The notes under the pieces are model-generated. The model made no database searches. It saw only the letters and a program-made list of their open reading frames with translations, and had not been told where the DNA came from. DNA of 64,000 nt from Hyaloscypha bicolor E (taxonomy: Eukaryota; Ascomycota; Leotiomycetes; Helotiales; Hyaloscyphaceae). A program made the translations under genes and the position numbers. The stretch spans positions 2,010,288-2,074,287 of the forward strand of contig NW_020194555.1 of NCBI RefSeq assembly GCF_002865645.1. The letters are read 5' to 3'. Shown here piece by piece: positions 13,318 through 26,075 of this stretch (position 1 is the stretch's first letter; every line of letters begins with the position of its first letter).

Positions 13318-13700
13318 GAAAAGCCCAAAGACTAATTGCCCTTGGTCCCTAGGCACATTATTCACTAGGGATCCCTACCATTAACCGTTTTCGGAAATTC
13401 GGCAATAACCTAAGCTTACTAATGCATAATTCTATTATACTTGGACCATACCATGGCGCCGTCACACGACGCAAGTTAGCTTAGAAGTCAGCCTAAAAAA
13501 GCCAAAGGTTTAAATGCCCTCGGTTGCTAGAGATTACATATTATTGACTGCGGGTCCCTACCAGTAACCGTCTTCGGAAATTCGACGGTGACCCTGTCAG
13601 TATTTATTATTATATATGCACGAGCTATATTATAAAAGTTGGCTTAGAAAATAAGCCAAAGAAGAGCTGCGGATCCCTGCTGATCCTAATACAGAAATAC
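13318..13700. repeat. Diverged tandem repeat, about 175-bp unit, 2.2 copies
   Basis: Unit 1 (about 13,318-13,494) and unit 2 (about 13,495-13,660) share ordered blocks: aagcc(c)aaag, a tgccct(t/c)ggt block, tccctacca(t/g)taaccg, and ttcggaaattcg, then a ggcttagaa end block. A third partial unit starts at about 13,661 (agccaaagaag, gatccctgct). It lies between the two divergent genes of the island. The origin may be a decayed LTR or MITE; no coding potential. Confidence 0.65.
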
Positions 13701-14007
13701 TGAAGTACGACCATATTCATACTGATGTCATCAATACGCAACCTGGTTATTTGCATATTAGATTGCGTACTTGCCAGGCGTCCTGTTCGTCGATAAAAAC
13801 TGATTACTCACGGCTCGTTAACAAGGCCGATGTACAGTAAAATAATATTTCTCTTAATCTATCTCAGAATCAGGTATATAAATAAGATCTCGCGACCTCT
13901 TCCGGTTCCTCAATATCTTAACATGATTCTGTTCCATCTTCTCCTCTCAACATCAATTTAGACAGCCAACCGAGAACTCTGCCATAATACTTGCTCTCAC
14001 TGAAATA
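13701..14007 (+). promoter_or_regulatory. Upstream region of the NTF2-like gene
   Basis: About 300 bp between the tandem repeat and the start codon. It becomes pyrimidine-rich (ctcttccggttcctc, then ttccatcttctcctctc) in the last 120 bp, which is common just upstream of fungal start codons. No specific site claimed. Confidence 0.3.
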
Positions 14008-14568
14008 ATGTCTTTGAGTTCACCTCTCTCCCAAACAACAATGACCATCCTCTCTCACCACTCCGGCCCATACTCCCCTCAAACCCGCCTCTCCCCCCGT
14101 CTTCGCCTCCTCGAAACATATTCCACAACCGTCGAAGCCGCTCCGAGCCATCCTCTCTCGTCTACCCCCTCCACACGCTACTACCTCCCCACCGCAACCT
14201 TCCACAACACCAACGGCGTAACCTACCACACCTCAGATGCTATCTGGGAGTGGATGAGTACCTTGTTTGCACCCCTGGAGTACATTCACCACGACAACAT
14301 ATCGTTGATTGAGATCGAGCGAAATGTAACAGACGCAGACACAGGAGAGATGAGGAAACAATGGGTGCTTTACAATGAGGCGGTAAGGTGCCTGAGAATG
14401 AAGGGACGGCGGAGTACAGGGCAAGAGGAGGTCAGGATACCAATTTTCATGACTTTTGTCGTAGAGGAGGCAGCTGAGGAAGGCGTGGGGACAGATGGGT
14501 TAGGGTTTAAGGAGGTGAGCATATGGTGGGATGAGAAAGTGCTAATGGATGCTATCAAGGGTGAGTAG
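14008..14568 (+). CDS. Hypothetical protein, NTF2/SnoaL-like fold
   Basis: Single-exon ORF of 186 residues with well-balanced codon use. Residues 27-45 are a helical segment (LSPRLRLLETYSTTVEAA). It is followed by RYYLPTATFHNTNGVTYH, a DAIWEWM helix and FAPLEYIHHDNISL, a pattern like SnoaL/NTF2-type proteins (helix, strand with small polar loop, helix ending in a conserved Trp, then curved-sheet strands); further strands appear at WVLYNEAVRCLRM and IPIFMTFVVEE, and it ends with SIWWDEKVLMDAI. No signal peptide or membrane segment. The start could be Met1 or Met12 (14,041). Function is unknown: this fold covers enzymes and binding proteins alike, and the assignment rests on pattern only. Confidence 0.7.
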   Translation: MSLSSPLSQTTMTILSHHSGPYSPQTRLSPRLRLLETYSTTVEAAPSHPLSSTPSTRYYLPTATFHNTNGVTYHTSDAIWEWMSTLFAPLEYIHHDNISLIEIERNVTDADTGEMRKQWVLYNEAVRCLRMKGRRSTGQEEVRIPIFMTFVVEEAAEEGVGTDGLGFKEVSIWWDEKVLMDAIKGE

Positions 14569-15205
14569 AAGTGAGGTGCGAGATGTTGTGGAACAATTAC
14601 GTGAAGCTAAGTCAATGAATATTCGGTAATGCTGAGATTCTGAGCATTCTGATCTATCATGCCACAACTCAGTACCTGAGACTACAGTTCCCAGCCGTGC
14701 ACTAAGCCTTTCGATATACCATTTCAGAGTACATCTTTTTGGAAACCCGTATCATTGCTATGTAGCTATTGCCATTCGAGGACCGCGGCAATCATGAGGA
14801 TGGAAGTGTCTGTGCCGATGACAGTTGGGGTCGGGAAGAGAGTTTTGGATTACTATGACATTATGAGCAGGTATGTCGAATCATTGGCCACGCAAAATTC
14901 TGGATCGCGGCGGTGAAAAGTAGCAATGAAGATACTGCTGCAACAATCGCGGGAACGTCAGCCCACGTAAAGAGACTACAACAAAGACTACAACAACTAG
15001 ATCGAGATGCGAGAGCTACCGGCGACTCGGTTCCTGAATAGTAATCCACCCAACGATTGCACCCCTCTTACTGTCCGTGATAAATTAAGAGCCACAACTT
15101 CATTGGTACAGTACAACGAGCTATGCCATCCATGGGACGGTTGCAGTGAAGACAAGTCCGCATGGGAGCCACCGCAAAACATAAAAGTAAGCTACTTTTC
15201 TTCCG
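14569..15205. other. Intergenic; possible decayed coding fragments
   Basis: Normal composition. On the plus strand a short ORF from 14,794 (Met-Arg-Met-Glu...) and an overlapping frame ending at 15,039 (a KRLQQRLQQLD coiled-coil-like run) look weakly coding, separated by a frame change at a GTATGT that could be an intron donor. No family recognised; I do not support a gene model. Confidence 0.3.
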
Positions 15206-15700
15206 TCAGCTGGCATTCAAGCTCATTGATCCGAAGGCATACCATTGGACAAGCCCCACTCGCCACGCAGAAACACATCTTGGAGAGTACGAAGAATTCC
15301 AATGGGCCAGCCCCCGAAGACAAACGTCCACTATCTGAGCGATATCTAACCAAGATTCAGCAGATGAGTCGCTCCCGGAAGATGAATTCTCAACGATCTT
15401 CCGGACCCCGGGAGTTGAGTCAAGGCGCTTCGCAGGTCCACCTTCCAAGAGCATCTCGATTGCCTCAAGGAAGAGCTCTGGTGAAGGCGGATTCTGGCCT
15501 GCCTTCTTCAAGTCATAGGCAAGGCAAGTAAGCCATTGTGAAGTAGCTATGTCCCTGTTGAATCTGTTAGAATTGGTGAAGTCTGGGAGTTTGTCACCGG
15601 CCGTAATAAAGTGGTGATGTGACTTGAACTTTGCAGATATAATTGTCCGATGACTTTGCTGCGAGGGCCGATGTTTCTGGATGCTGTGTGACTTGTACAT
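15206..15700 (-). CDS. Doubtful hypothetical ORF, 164 aa
   Basis: Minus-strand ORF. The N-terminal 50 residues are His/Ser/Lys-rich and look non-coding, but the middle (ATSQWLTCLAYDLKKAG, then ELFLEAIEMLLEGG) resembles an amphipathic helical repeat such as a degenerate ankyrin unit. A 174-codon plus-strand ORF (15,007-15,531) overlaps it antisense; at most one is real. It lies 70 bp from the MITE cluster, so it may be the remnant of a gene cut by transposon insertion. Low confidence. Confidence 0.25.
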   Translation of the reverse strand: MYKSHSIQKHRPSQQSHRTIISAKFKSHHHFITAGDKLPDFTNSNRFNRDIATSQWLTCLAYDLKKAGQNPPSPELFLEAIEMLLEGGPAKRLDSTPGVRKIVENSSSGSDSSAESWLDIAQIVDVCLRGLAHWNSSYSPRCVSAWRVGLVQWYAFGSMSLNAS

Positions 15701-15773
15701 GTAGGGGCTGAGTCTTTGTATATGAGGTTCCTGGTGCTTGTATTAGGAAAGTCTGTTAGCTTCCTTGTAGTAA

Positions 15774-16039
15774 CAAGCCTGGTGCCAACTAGTCTGTGGA
15801 TTTTAGCGAGATTTTCAGGCCTCGCAAAACATAAATCGCAATATTTAACTAAGTTATATTCGATAACCACAAACTGTAATCCTTTAAAATATGGAGGGAT
15901 ATGATTACAAGAAGTGAATATTGATTTCTTTATAGTAATTTATTTTATTGTAGTTTTTTGCAAAAGTCGAGGTTTTGCTTCAGTGATTATTTGGTCGCTA
16001 AAGGCCCTGTAATCCACAGACTAGTGGGCACGAGGCTCG
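15774..16039. mobile_element. MITE A, 266 bp, with TAA target duplication
   Basis: Inverted ends: 15,769-15,802 and 16,011-16,044 match at 30 of 34 positions when reverse-complemented, sharing the block actagtctgtggatt. Flanked by TAA at 15,771-15,773 and 16,040-16,042. No ORF of note. A 3-bp TAA/TTA duplication is typical of PIF/Harbinger-type MITEs, which is the basis for that tentative class. Confidence 0.75.
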
Positions 16040-16080
16040 TAACTTGGTAACAAAGTCAGGTTAGTTATGTCTCTGCCTAA

Positions 16081-16619
16081 CGAGCCTAACCTCATAGGTC
16101 TGTGCGTACAGGGCATTTTAGTAATAACGAATATTTTAGAACTTTTAAATTTTGAGAATTAATTAATAAAACTATACTTTACCTATTTTAATTCTCAAAG
16201 CCCGGGTCGTAGGCCGTAATTATTTATTGCTGTCTTATAATAGTTAAGTGATTATAACGAGCCCATTCTCACTAGTCTGTATGGTACAGGACAATTTCCT
16301 CGCTAAAGATTACTAAAGGGAATTCCCAACTTTTTGAACTATTACTTAATTTATTCTAGTATTATTAATAAATAAATTTAACTACTTCTATATTATACGC
16401 TTTAGTTTAAAAGAAAAACAATAAGTAGTTATCTATTAAAAGCGACATAAAACTATTAACTTGAATTTAGTAAGGCCTGAAAATGGGCCTATAGAATACA
16501 GACTAGTAAGAATGGGCTCGTAAAGACTTTTGCTATTCGAGACCCTGAAGTAATCTTTATATAGCCTGAAAATGTCCGGAAAATGCCCTATATATATAAA
16601 CCTATAGGGTTAGGTATTA
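16081..16619. mobile_element. MITE C, interrupted by MITE B
   Basis: The left end (cgagcctaacct, then ataggtctgt and tacagggcattt, from 16,081) pairs with a more RIP-worn right end at 16,581-16,619 (aaatgccct, then acctatagggttagg). TAA lies at 16,078-16,080 and 16,620-16,622. Removing nested MITE B and its duplication leaves about 273 bp, the same size as A and B. Confidence 0.6.
16258..16520. mobile_element. MITE B, 263 bp, nested inside MITE C
   Basis: Ends 16,257-16,282 and 16,496-16,521 are inverted repeats with 25 of 26 matches, containing cgagcccattct and actagtctgtat. Flanked by TAA at 16,255-16,257 and 16,521-16,523. Its termini share actagtctgt with MITE A and are related to those of C, so all three belong to one family. 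Confidence 0.75.
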
Positions 16620-16622
16620 TAA

Positions 16623-18232
16623 GGGTATTTATCTTGTCTCTCATTATCTAGATTTTATAGATAGTAATACTATAGGCAACCTAATATAAGTAGCTATTTC
16701 AAAGGAATATCTCTTATACTTTTCCCTAAAGAATCTTCTGGTTCTGGAAAGGTTAGAGTAAGGTGAGGTATACTAGGAGCTTATTACATTATTATTATAC
16801 TAAATAAGAGAAGAAACTATTAGGTTATTTAATATAATTATTAAATATAGTATTCTTATTAAAAATAATAAATATTAATAAAGTCTTGAAATCTTATCTA
16901 AATACTTATTAAAACTATTAGCTTTTATAAAATAAGAAAGAAAGTACTAAAAATATAATTTTTATTAATTTTTATTTTTATTTTTATAATAATTCGGAAA
17001 TTAAATCTAAATATTATATATATTATAAATAATATTATTTAAATCTTATTATTAACTTTAAATTTATTTAGTAAATATTATAAGTTATTAATAAAATAAT
17101 TATTTATTTTTATTTTATTTATTTTTATTTTATTTATTTTTATTTTATTTATTTTTATTTTATTTTATTTATTTTTATTTTATTTATTTTTATTTTATTT
17201 ATTTTTATTTATTATATAAAAGAAATACTATTTCTAAAATATTATTTATATTATATTATACTAATATAACCTTTATTATTTATAATATAATAATTACTAT
17301 TACTAAAAATATTATTAATATTCTTATTATAATAATAATAAAATATATTAAGAAAAAATAACTAATTAAATAAAAAGAATTATTATAATAAGTTCTATTC
17401 TTTTTCTAATTATTTAAAACTAGAGTCTAGCTATTATAGATATTATATAATTATATTTCCAAAATTACTAAAGACTAAAAATATAACTAGATATTATAAA
17501 TATATTTATTTAATTACTAAAGACTAGAAATATAAGATTATAAGTTACTAGTATATTCTAATTACTAAAAACTAGAAAAAGTTTTATATAATATATATAT
17601 AATATAGAAATATAAATATAAAAATATTATAATAGTTTTCTAAAAAAAAAGTTTAAAATAACTTAATAAAAAATATATATATATTTATTTCTTCGTTTTC
17701 GAAATCTTTATAAATAAGCCCTTTTATATTAATATAAAGCCCGGGAAAATATTATATACTTTTTTTATAATTTTATTCTTAAATTTATTCTTTACTATTT
17801 TAATATATCCTAATAATATCTTAAAATATTTATATTTTAGAATAATAATTTTTATATTTTTAATTACCTTAATAGTTTCTTATTTTATATCCTTAATAGT
17901 TTTTTATTCTATATTTTTAATAATAATACTATATTAGACTTATTAATTAAATAATTACTTTTTAGCTAGGATATTCTTATTATTATTATAGTTATTATTA
18001 CTTTTTTTAGAAATTAAAAAAAATAATATAACTTATTAGGAATTAATAAGAAATAATATAGTATAATTTTAATTATATTTTAATAATATAATATAGCTTA
18101 TTAGTTTTTTATAATTATATCTTATTACTTTACTAAAACTTTATTATCCTATTTAAATATAAGTTTATATAAAGCCTAATTATATACCTTAATAATAGTC
18201 TTATTATTAATATTAAACTAAATAAATAAGGA
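16623..18232. other. AT-rich RIP block, no gene
   Basis: The transition from island 1 into the long AT block. It holds one minisatellite (17,096-17,214). At 17,216-17,290 a ctattt/attatttatattatatta motif recurs near 39,540-39,620, pointing to a shared unidentified repeat. No coding potential. Confidence 0.5.
17096..17214. repeat. AT minisatellite, 15-bp unit
   Basis: About eight tandem copies of ATTTATTTTTATTTT with minor length variation. Confidence 0.85.
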
Positions 18233-18237
18233 TTTAT

Positions 18238-18535
18238 TATAAGGTATTTATTAGTAAGTAATAAAATAATAAAATAAATTAGTAAATTATAAAACTATAA
18301 TATTAAATTTAGTATAGAACTAATCTCTATCTTTCTTATAAGGTCTAGAGAAGCTTCTTCTAAATAGAGGACTCTAATAATATATATATAATTAGTAATT
18401 TATAAGCCTAATACTTATAATATAAATAGTAGTTAGTTATAAAATTAAAGAGCCGCCGATTTCTCTAATTAATACCTATAATATTCGAGATTTATTATAT
18501 ATCCTTAAATTATATATATTTCTATATATATTATA
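18238..18535 (-). repeat. 3' LTR of gypsy element E
   Basis: 298 bp. Aligns over its full length to 25,774-26,075; most differences are transitions and a 4-bp AT-dinucleotide length change. Confidence 0.88.
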
Positions 18536-21500
18536 ATTATATTCTCTTTTTAGAATCTTATTCCTAAAATCTATTAATCTATTCTAGTAAATATTTAATT
18601 AATTATTTATTTAATTAAAGCAAACTTCTAGTATCTTAAAAAATAGTTTCCCTAATATAATCTAAATAATAAATATAAAAATCGTCTAATTAGATTAGGG
18701 TTAAGTAAATAAGAAAAAAGAGTAATTATATTCTAGATATAGAAACTAGCTAGTAATTATAATTTCGTTTAGAGTTTGAGTATTCTAATTAGTTTAATTT
18801 AAAATACTAAAGTATTATTTTATAAAATTAATATTATTTATTAGATCTCATATTAAAATAATCTAAATAGCTATATAGAAAGAATTTAATAAATATTTAT
18901 ATAAGAAACCCATATAAATATTTCTAAGGTCCTAGAGATTATTTATAGAATTCTGGAAATATATATTAATTAGTTATACTAATTTCTAATTAGAACTAAT
19001 ATAAAAACTAATAATTAATTCAGGTAATTCTTTATTTCTATAAAAGAATCTCTTTATATTATTATATACTTTCTTTCTTTCTAATAATTATATATATAAT
19101 AACTTTTTCTATTATTATTTTCTAATCTCTTTTTCTAATCTTTTCTAAGTTTTTTTTAATTTTTTTTAATTAATTCTATAATATTTTCTTCTAGCTTTAT
19201 TATTTATTTATATAATAATAAATATAAAAGTAATCTTATAGTTTTCTTTCTTATTACTAGTAAATACTTGAAATATTTTAAGTATTTACTTATTAACTCT
19301 TTTATTTTATATATTATAATATCTAATAAAAAGAATTATAATTATTATAATAAGAGTTCTAAATCTTATATATTAATAAGTTCTTTAGCTTTAATATTTA
19401 TTAAAGCTAATATAATTTCAGATTTCTTACTATTTATTAGAGGTTTACTAGTTCTAGAAAAATACTATTATAACTTTTAAGAAATTTCTTAAAATATATT
19501 CTAAATAATATTATACTAATAAGAATAATATTATTAATTAGGTTTTTAAAAACTAGAAAAATACTAATAAGTTTCGGAATTCTTCTTTTTATCTTAATAA
19601 AATAAATAATAATACTATTTAAATTAGTATTCTAAAAATAAGTTTTTTCTAATATATTTAGGTATTTACTAATTCTTTAAAGAAATATTATAATATTTAC
19701 TTTTAAGATATTAATTTTATTACTAAGCTTATTACTAAAATTACTAAATAGTTTATTACTAGTATTTTAAATACTAATAATATAATACTTATAACTATTT
19801 AAAACCTAATTTCAGAAGTTCGGGCCTTTTATAAAATATATATAGCTATTATAAGTTCCTTATTTACTTTTCTTAATATTTTTAATACTAATATTATTAT
19901 AATATAACTATATCTTATTAAGAAATAAGTAAATTCCGGAGAGTATTAGCTAATTCTTTACTAAGTTCTAAATAAGGCTAGTATTTAGTATTTTTATTTT
20001 AGAAATTAGGAATTTATAGGAATTAAAATTTATTTATTTAAGATACTTATAGCTAGTTTACTTATAATAAATCTTTCTTAATTCTAAATCTTTTTCTAAT
20101 AATTTAAATATAATTCTTATAAGCTTTAATAAAACCCTAGAAACTTTTATAAATAAAAAAATCCTAGAGAAAAAGTATTTCTATTATTATTCCGGGCCTT
20201 TTCTTAGCTATTTAGGTTCTCTTTTTCTTTTAAATAGCCTTTTTCTTAATAATTCAGAATTCTTTTTAATTTTAAGAAATTATTAAAAGATAGTTTTAGA
20301 TTCTAAGCTATAGTTTTAGTTATATAATTTCAGAAGTTTCTTGAAATTTTTAAGATTAGGGAAAGTAAATAATTAGATATTATAATCTTTAGGCTAGGCT
20401 TTTTATTTAATTAAATACTATTACTTTTTATTTCTATTATTTTATTAGTAATTAATAATAGCTTTTATTTCTTATTCTTATTTTTTATTATTATTTACTA
20501 ATTCTAGAAGTTCTTTAGAAAAATATAAATATAGCTTCTAATTCTTTTTTATTATATATTCTTTAAAAAAAGAAATATAAAAAGTTAAATATAAATAATT
20601 ATATATATTTAGTAATTTTAACTTATATACTAAATTACTAATATATTTAAGAATTCTAAATAAACTTATAAATTTTAGTTTAAGCTTCTTTATTTTAAGT
20701 TTAATATTCTTTATTAATAATATTATCTAGGCTTCTTTAGAGTAATATTTAGCTAACTAGTACTTATTATAATAGGTTTTCCGGTTATTTTATATATAAT
20801 ACTATAAATTCTTAAGTTTTCTCTATTTTATTTTAAGAATTTCTAACCTCTTATATATAACTAGTATTTCTTCTATAATTCTGTTTTTAGGATTCTATAG
20901 AAATTAAAAATAATATTTATAATATATATAGAAAAATATATTTTATAAAACCTAATATTTTGAGTTATTATATATAAATTCTATAAAAGATAATTTCTTA
21001 AACTAGTTATTTTTTTAGGTATTATAATAATATTTTAAATAATATTCTAGGATCTAGTTCTATCTTTTTATTTAATTATTTATTTAAGAATAATAAGCTA
21101 TATTTAAATACTATTTATATATTAAATAAAAGCAGAAAATAAACTAGAACTAGCTAGTAAATACTATTTCTCGATCGGAAATAATTCTATTAGAGAAGCT
21201 AAAAATTAAGAAAACATATTTCTATATAATCTTAATAAGCTTTAGAGAATTAATAGTTTTATAATATATAATATATCTTATTATTTTAAAGTACTAGTTA
21301 ATAATTATAAGAATTATATTAAAATCGGGACTTTCTATTAGATTCTTATATAATAATAAACCTATAATAAAATTTATAAAAACCTTATTTTAGGGTTTTT
21401 TAGGCTATAATAAACTATTAAATAAATTATATAGCAAATACCTCTTTATCTTAATTCTCTAGTAAATATTATATTCTTAATAATAATTATAAATATTTCC

Positions 21501-22559
21501 TTTTATATTTTTCTAATATTAGAACCTTTTAAAAAGCTCAAGAGTCTTCTTTATTTTATAGTATTTTACTATTAGATTATTATAATAAAGCTTTATAATT
21601 TCTTAATATAAAGTAGAATTATTAAATATAATAATTCTGAAATAATATCTAAATAAATCCAAATTATTTTTCTAGATTTCTTTTCTTTTAGTATCTTTCT
21701 TATTAAGCCTCTATTTTATAATATTTTAATATTAAGAATTATTTCTCTAAGCTACCTAAATAATATCTAGAAGAAATTCAGATAAAGGAACTAGTACTAT
21801 AGCTCTTTTAGTAGTTATATATATTTATATATAGGGAATTAGATATTTATAACTATTTAATTTAAAAACTCAAGAAACTAAAAAGTCTTTAGTTTTATTA
21901 AATAATATAATTATAGATATTTCTATTACCTTAGCTATAGTAATAGAGCCTTTAAGGCATTTCCCTATATCTTACTTCTTAACTAATTCTATAATTAAGG
22001 GATCTATAAAATAATCTATTTATTTATCTTATAATAAATATTTCTCCTTAGCTATTATAAATATAGTAAATATTAAATAATACTTATTTCAAAGAAGGAA
22101 CTTTTTAGATATTTATAAGAACCTCTAAATTATAATTATAAAAGCTTTTTTTAGCTTATTCTAAAAAATTAGAAGTCAAGTTATATTAATAGAACCTTTT
22201 TTATAATTAGGTTTTCTACTAGATTTATTTACTAGATTTGAGATATCTTTATAATAAATAATATTAAAATTATATATTATAAGATATATTATTTAATATA
22301 CTTAATAGCTTTCTAGATACTTTATTTCTATAAAGTATTAGAGGTTATTATAGTCTATAATAACCTTATTTATAAACCTGAATTCTTTAAAGTAATAATA
22401 CTAATATTTAAAGGCTTTAATAATTATAAGTAGCTTTCTATTATAGGTACTATAATTATATTTAATTCTGGAAAGTTTCTGGAACTAGAATATTATTAGA
22501 TATTAGTATTTTTTCGGGCTATTACTAGAATTAACTTATTATAAAATAGTACTAGTAAT

Positions 22560-23640
22560 TGCGAATTTTAATATATTAGTTTTAATATAAATTTTCTTAG
22601 AAAAATTAAAATAGACTAGAATAGATATTATAGTAAAAGCTTTTTTTAAAATCTTAAAACTTTTAGCTACTTTATTTATCTATATAAAGAAACCGGATTT
22701 CTGGCTCTTTTCTATTTCTTTTAAAAGATTTATTAAACCTATAATTACCTAAAAATAATAGTAAATAAACCTATAATAGAAATTAATAAATTCAAGAAAT
22801 ACTTAAATATTATAGAATAATTCTAGTTCTAGCTATTTAATAATACTATAGACTCGTTTAAAATCTATATAAATATTTTCTATTCTAATAAAAAAGCCCA
22901 AAAATTCGATTTTCTTAATATTAAACTTATATTTACTAAGTTTATAAAATAGGTTATTTTTATATAGCCTAATAAGTATCTAGTAAATATAATTATAATA
23001 TTTATTTTTATTTTAGAAGTAAATAAAGATATTATCTAAATAAATAACTATAAAATAATTCAGAAGTCTTATAAATATAGTATTAATATATATTTAAAAT
23101 ATAGCTAGTATATTAGCTAGCCCAAAAAATATTATAAAATATTTATAATAGCTATAATAGGTTTTTAAAAGCCGTTTTCTATTTATATTCTTTATAAATT
23201 CCTATTTAATAATATATATTTTTAAGATCTAGCTTTATAAAGATTTTGGCTTCTTAAAGCTAGTTAAGAGTTTTATTAATAAAAGGAAATAGATACTAAT
23301 TCTTAATTATAACTTAATTAAATCTATAATAATTAATATAAAAATATAATTCTTTATCTTTTTTAGAAATGAAAAAAATAAATATTTCTATTAGGCTTTT
23401 ATTAGGCCTTATCTAATATTTATAAAACATATCCTATAAATATAAATATAATACTTCTAGTTAAGTCTTTAATAAATTATATAAAAGCCTATATAGGACT
23501 ATACTATTTATATTAATAAAGTATTTAATATTATTAAAATTAGGAAATTCCGAAGCTTTATTAGAATTAAAAACCTCTAAAAAGTTTTTATATTTATTAT
23601 TTCGGAAATAAATAAGTACTTTTAAGGCCCCTTTCCGGAA
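22560..23640 (-). pseudogene. gypsy E reverse transcriptase remnant
   Basis: The minus-strand translation reads, in order, a KIFIKLDL block, an IRI strand, FFGLAN (the FGL-A box), then YLDN at 23,042-23,031 where the family has YxDD, so the second catalytic Asp is Asn. A YPFPLINKTLN-like block lies upstream near 23,310. Interruptions are TAA/TAG. This is the best-preserved coding trace in the element; gag should lie to its right (to about 25,700) and RNase H/integrase to its left. Confidence 0.8.
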
Positions 23641-25773
23641 AGTATTAATTTACTATATTAAAAACTCCTATTTAGTATTATTAGAACTATATAATAAAGT
23701 AAAGACCTAGTAATTATTATAAATATATGAAATCTATTATCTAGAATAATTATATTTATTTTTAGTTAAGAATAAAACTTAAGATACTAGTTTAGAATAT
23801 TAATTAAGCTCTTTATTAAATTCTTTTAGTATTAGGATTTTAATATTATTAGACTATATAAATATATATATCTATTATTTCTTAATATAGTTTATATATT
23901 ATATAAGAATTACTTTAAAAAAATTTATACTAAAAATAAGACTATAAGAGCTAATATTCTTATACTTATAAAACCGGAGCTTAAAAGAATATATTTCATT
24001 ATAATTATCTATAATAAATATCTTAAGATTATAGGCTTAATAGATCTTAAATCTATTTTTATAAAAGATTATAAATTCTTAGTTATATTTAGCTAAGATA
24101 GTAAAGCCCTGGTTTTAAGTCTAATTATTATTAAGGAAGTTATAATCTAATCCGGTATTATTGAGTTTATTATATATTTTTAAAATACTTATATCTGGCT
24201 ATATTAATCTTATTTAAATAGTTATATAAAGTAATATGCCTTTTTTATTATAGCTAAAATTATTAATATTTAAGATTTAACCTTTTCTTTTTCTTATTTC
24301 TTAGGAGAATCTTTTCTAAAATACTTTTCTATAATAATAATAATAATTTATTTATATAATAAATACTTTAATTCTTTTATAATTTTAGCCTTATTAGAAT
24401 TCTACTAAGCCTATTTAATATATTTGAAATACTTTATATTTTCTAAGAAGTGCTTTTTCTATTTATAAGTTTAATAAACTATACCTGAAATAGAACTAAT
24501 ACTTTATTAAGGCCTTAAAAGAGCCAAAATATTACCTAAGAATTTCTTATATAATTTTCGGAACTTATTCTTTCTTTTTTAATAGTTTTATAAATTAGAA
24601 TTTACTAAATTAAAGTTCTTAAAAACAGAATTACTTTTACTAGACTTCCCTGCTTTTATTTTCCTTAATTTGAAATAAGTAATATATTTTATTTTCTAAG
24701 CTTTTTTAAACTATTTAAAAATAAATACTATTTTATTTTCTAAGAAAATAAATATAAATATCTGTAAGTTTTATAGTTAGATAAAATAGTATTAAAAGTC
24801 CGGATCCGGTTTCTTTTAGGATATAGGTCCTAGTTAACTTTAAAACTAATTATCCGAATATATAACTTAGTAATTATCTTATTATTCTTTTAATAAAGAT
24901 CTCGGAGTTCCTTAAAGGCATCTTATTAATAGATTTGAAATACTTAAAGTATATTAGCTAAATAGGCCTTAAATTACTTCTAATAAATCTTATATAATAA
25001 TAGGCTTTATTTTATTATAGCCTCTTAAATATTATAAGATTCGTTCCTAAAAGTATTTATAATAGAGTTAATTCTAGAAGAATATCTATTATAAGTTCAA
25101 GATTAGATTCTAAAAACTATTTTCTAGGAAAATATAAATATTCTTTATTTCTTAAAGAACTTTCTATAATATAAGTCAAATATCCGGATTTTAAAAAGCT
25201 TCTTTTAATTCAAATATATTTTTAGAATATTATATAATAGCTTCTAATAAATAATATCGAGATTATTTTTAAAGCTTATTATATTAGGAAAAGAAATAAG
25301 TTCTAATTCGATTTAAGAAAGTTCTCTAATAGAAATTACTAAGGAAAATAGAATAGATTTATAAATAAAGTTTTTATGAGATATAATAAATTATAAGATA
25401 TTTCTAAAGGTACTCTTATATTATTCTAATTATAGGATATATTAATTAATTATATTTACTAATTCTTGCTTTTATTAGAATACTTTAATATTAGTATATA
25501 ATTTCTATTTTATAATTTAGGTAATAGTAATTTAAGTATTAATTTTAGTATTTTAATTATTACTAGAATTATTTCTATTATTATTACTAGCTTTTAGAGG
25601 CTTCTAAAAAGCTTTATTAAAAGTATTAGCCTAGCCTTTACTATTACCCGTATTAAAGTTAATCTAGTTAACTTCTTTTATAAAAATAGCTTTAGTAAGG
25701 AATTATATATTTTATAGATTTTAAAATATAATTACTTATTAAACTACCTTTTTTAAGAGTAAAGAAATTAGCT

Positions 25774-26075
25774 TATAAGGTATTTATTAGTAGGTAATAA
25801 GATAATAAAATAAATTAGTAAATTATAAAACTATAATATTAAATTTAGTATAGAACTAATCTTTATTTCTTCTATAAGATTTAGGGAAGCCTTTTTTAAA
25901 TAAGAAACTCTAATAATATATATATATATAATTAGTAATTTATAAGCCTAATACTTATAATATAAATAGTAATTAGTTATAAAGTTAAAGGGCTATTAAT
26001 TTCCCTAATTAATACCTATAATATCCGAAGTTTATTATATATTTTTAAGTTATATATATTTCTATATATATTATA
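25774..26075 (-). repeat. 5' LTR of gypsy element E
   Basis: 302 bp partner of the LTR at 18,238-18,535, starting tataaggtatttattag and ending tatatattata. Confidence 0.88.

Larger units (their letters stand above)
18238..26075 (-). mobile_element. Ty3/gypsy LTR retrotransposon E, complete but RIP-destroyed
   Basis: Two near-identical LTRs (18,238-18,535 and 25,774-26,075) bound a 7.8-kb element. The 5 bp outside each end are identical, TTTAT (18,233-18,237 and 26,076-26,080), a perfect target duplication. Minus-strand translation of 22,900-23,450 gives a Ty3/gypsy reverse transcriptase (see pol entry). The LTR ends read TATA in place of TG...CA, as RIP would produce. Reading direction is right to left, so the 5' LTR is the right one. 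Confidence 0.88.

Noticed and set aside
13015..13335. 106-codon plus-strand ORF
   Set aside because: Antisense to exon 1 and the upstream region of the flavin-reductase gene, runs into the tandem repeat, no domain.
15007..15531. 174-codon plus-strand ORF
   Set aside because: Low-complexity Ser/Pro/Arg-rich sequence, antisense to a more protein-like frame, and no family features.
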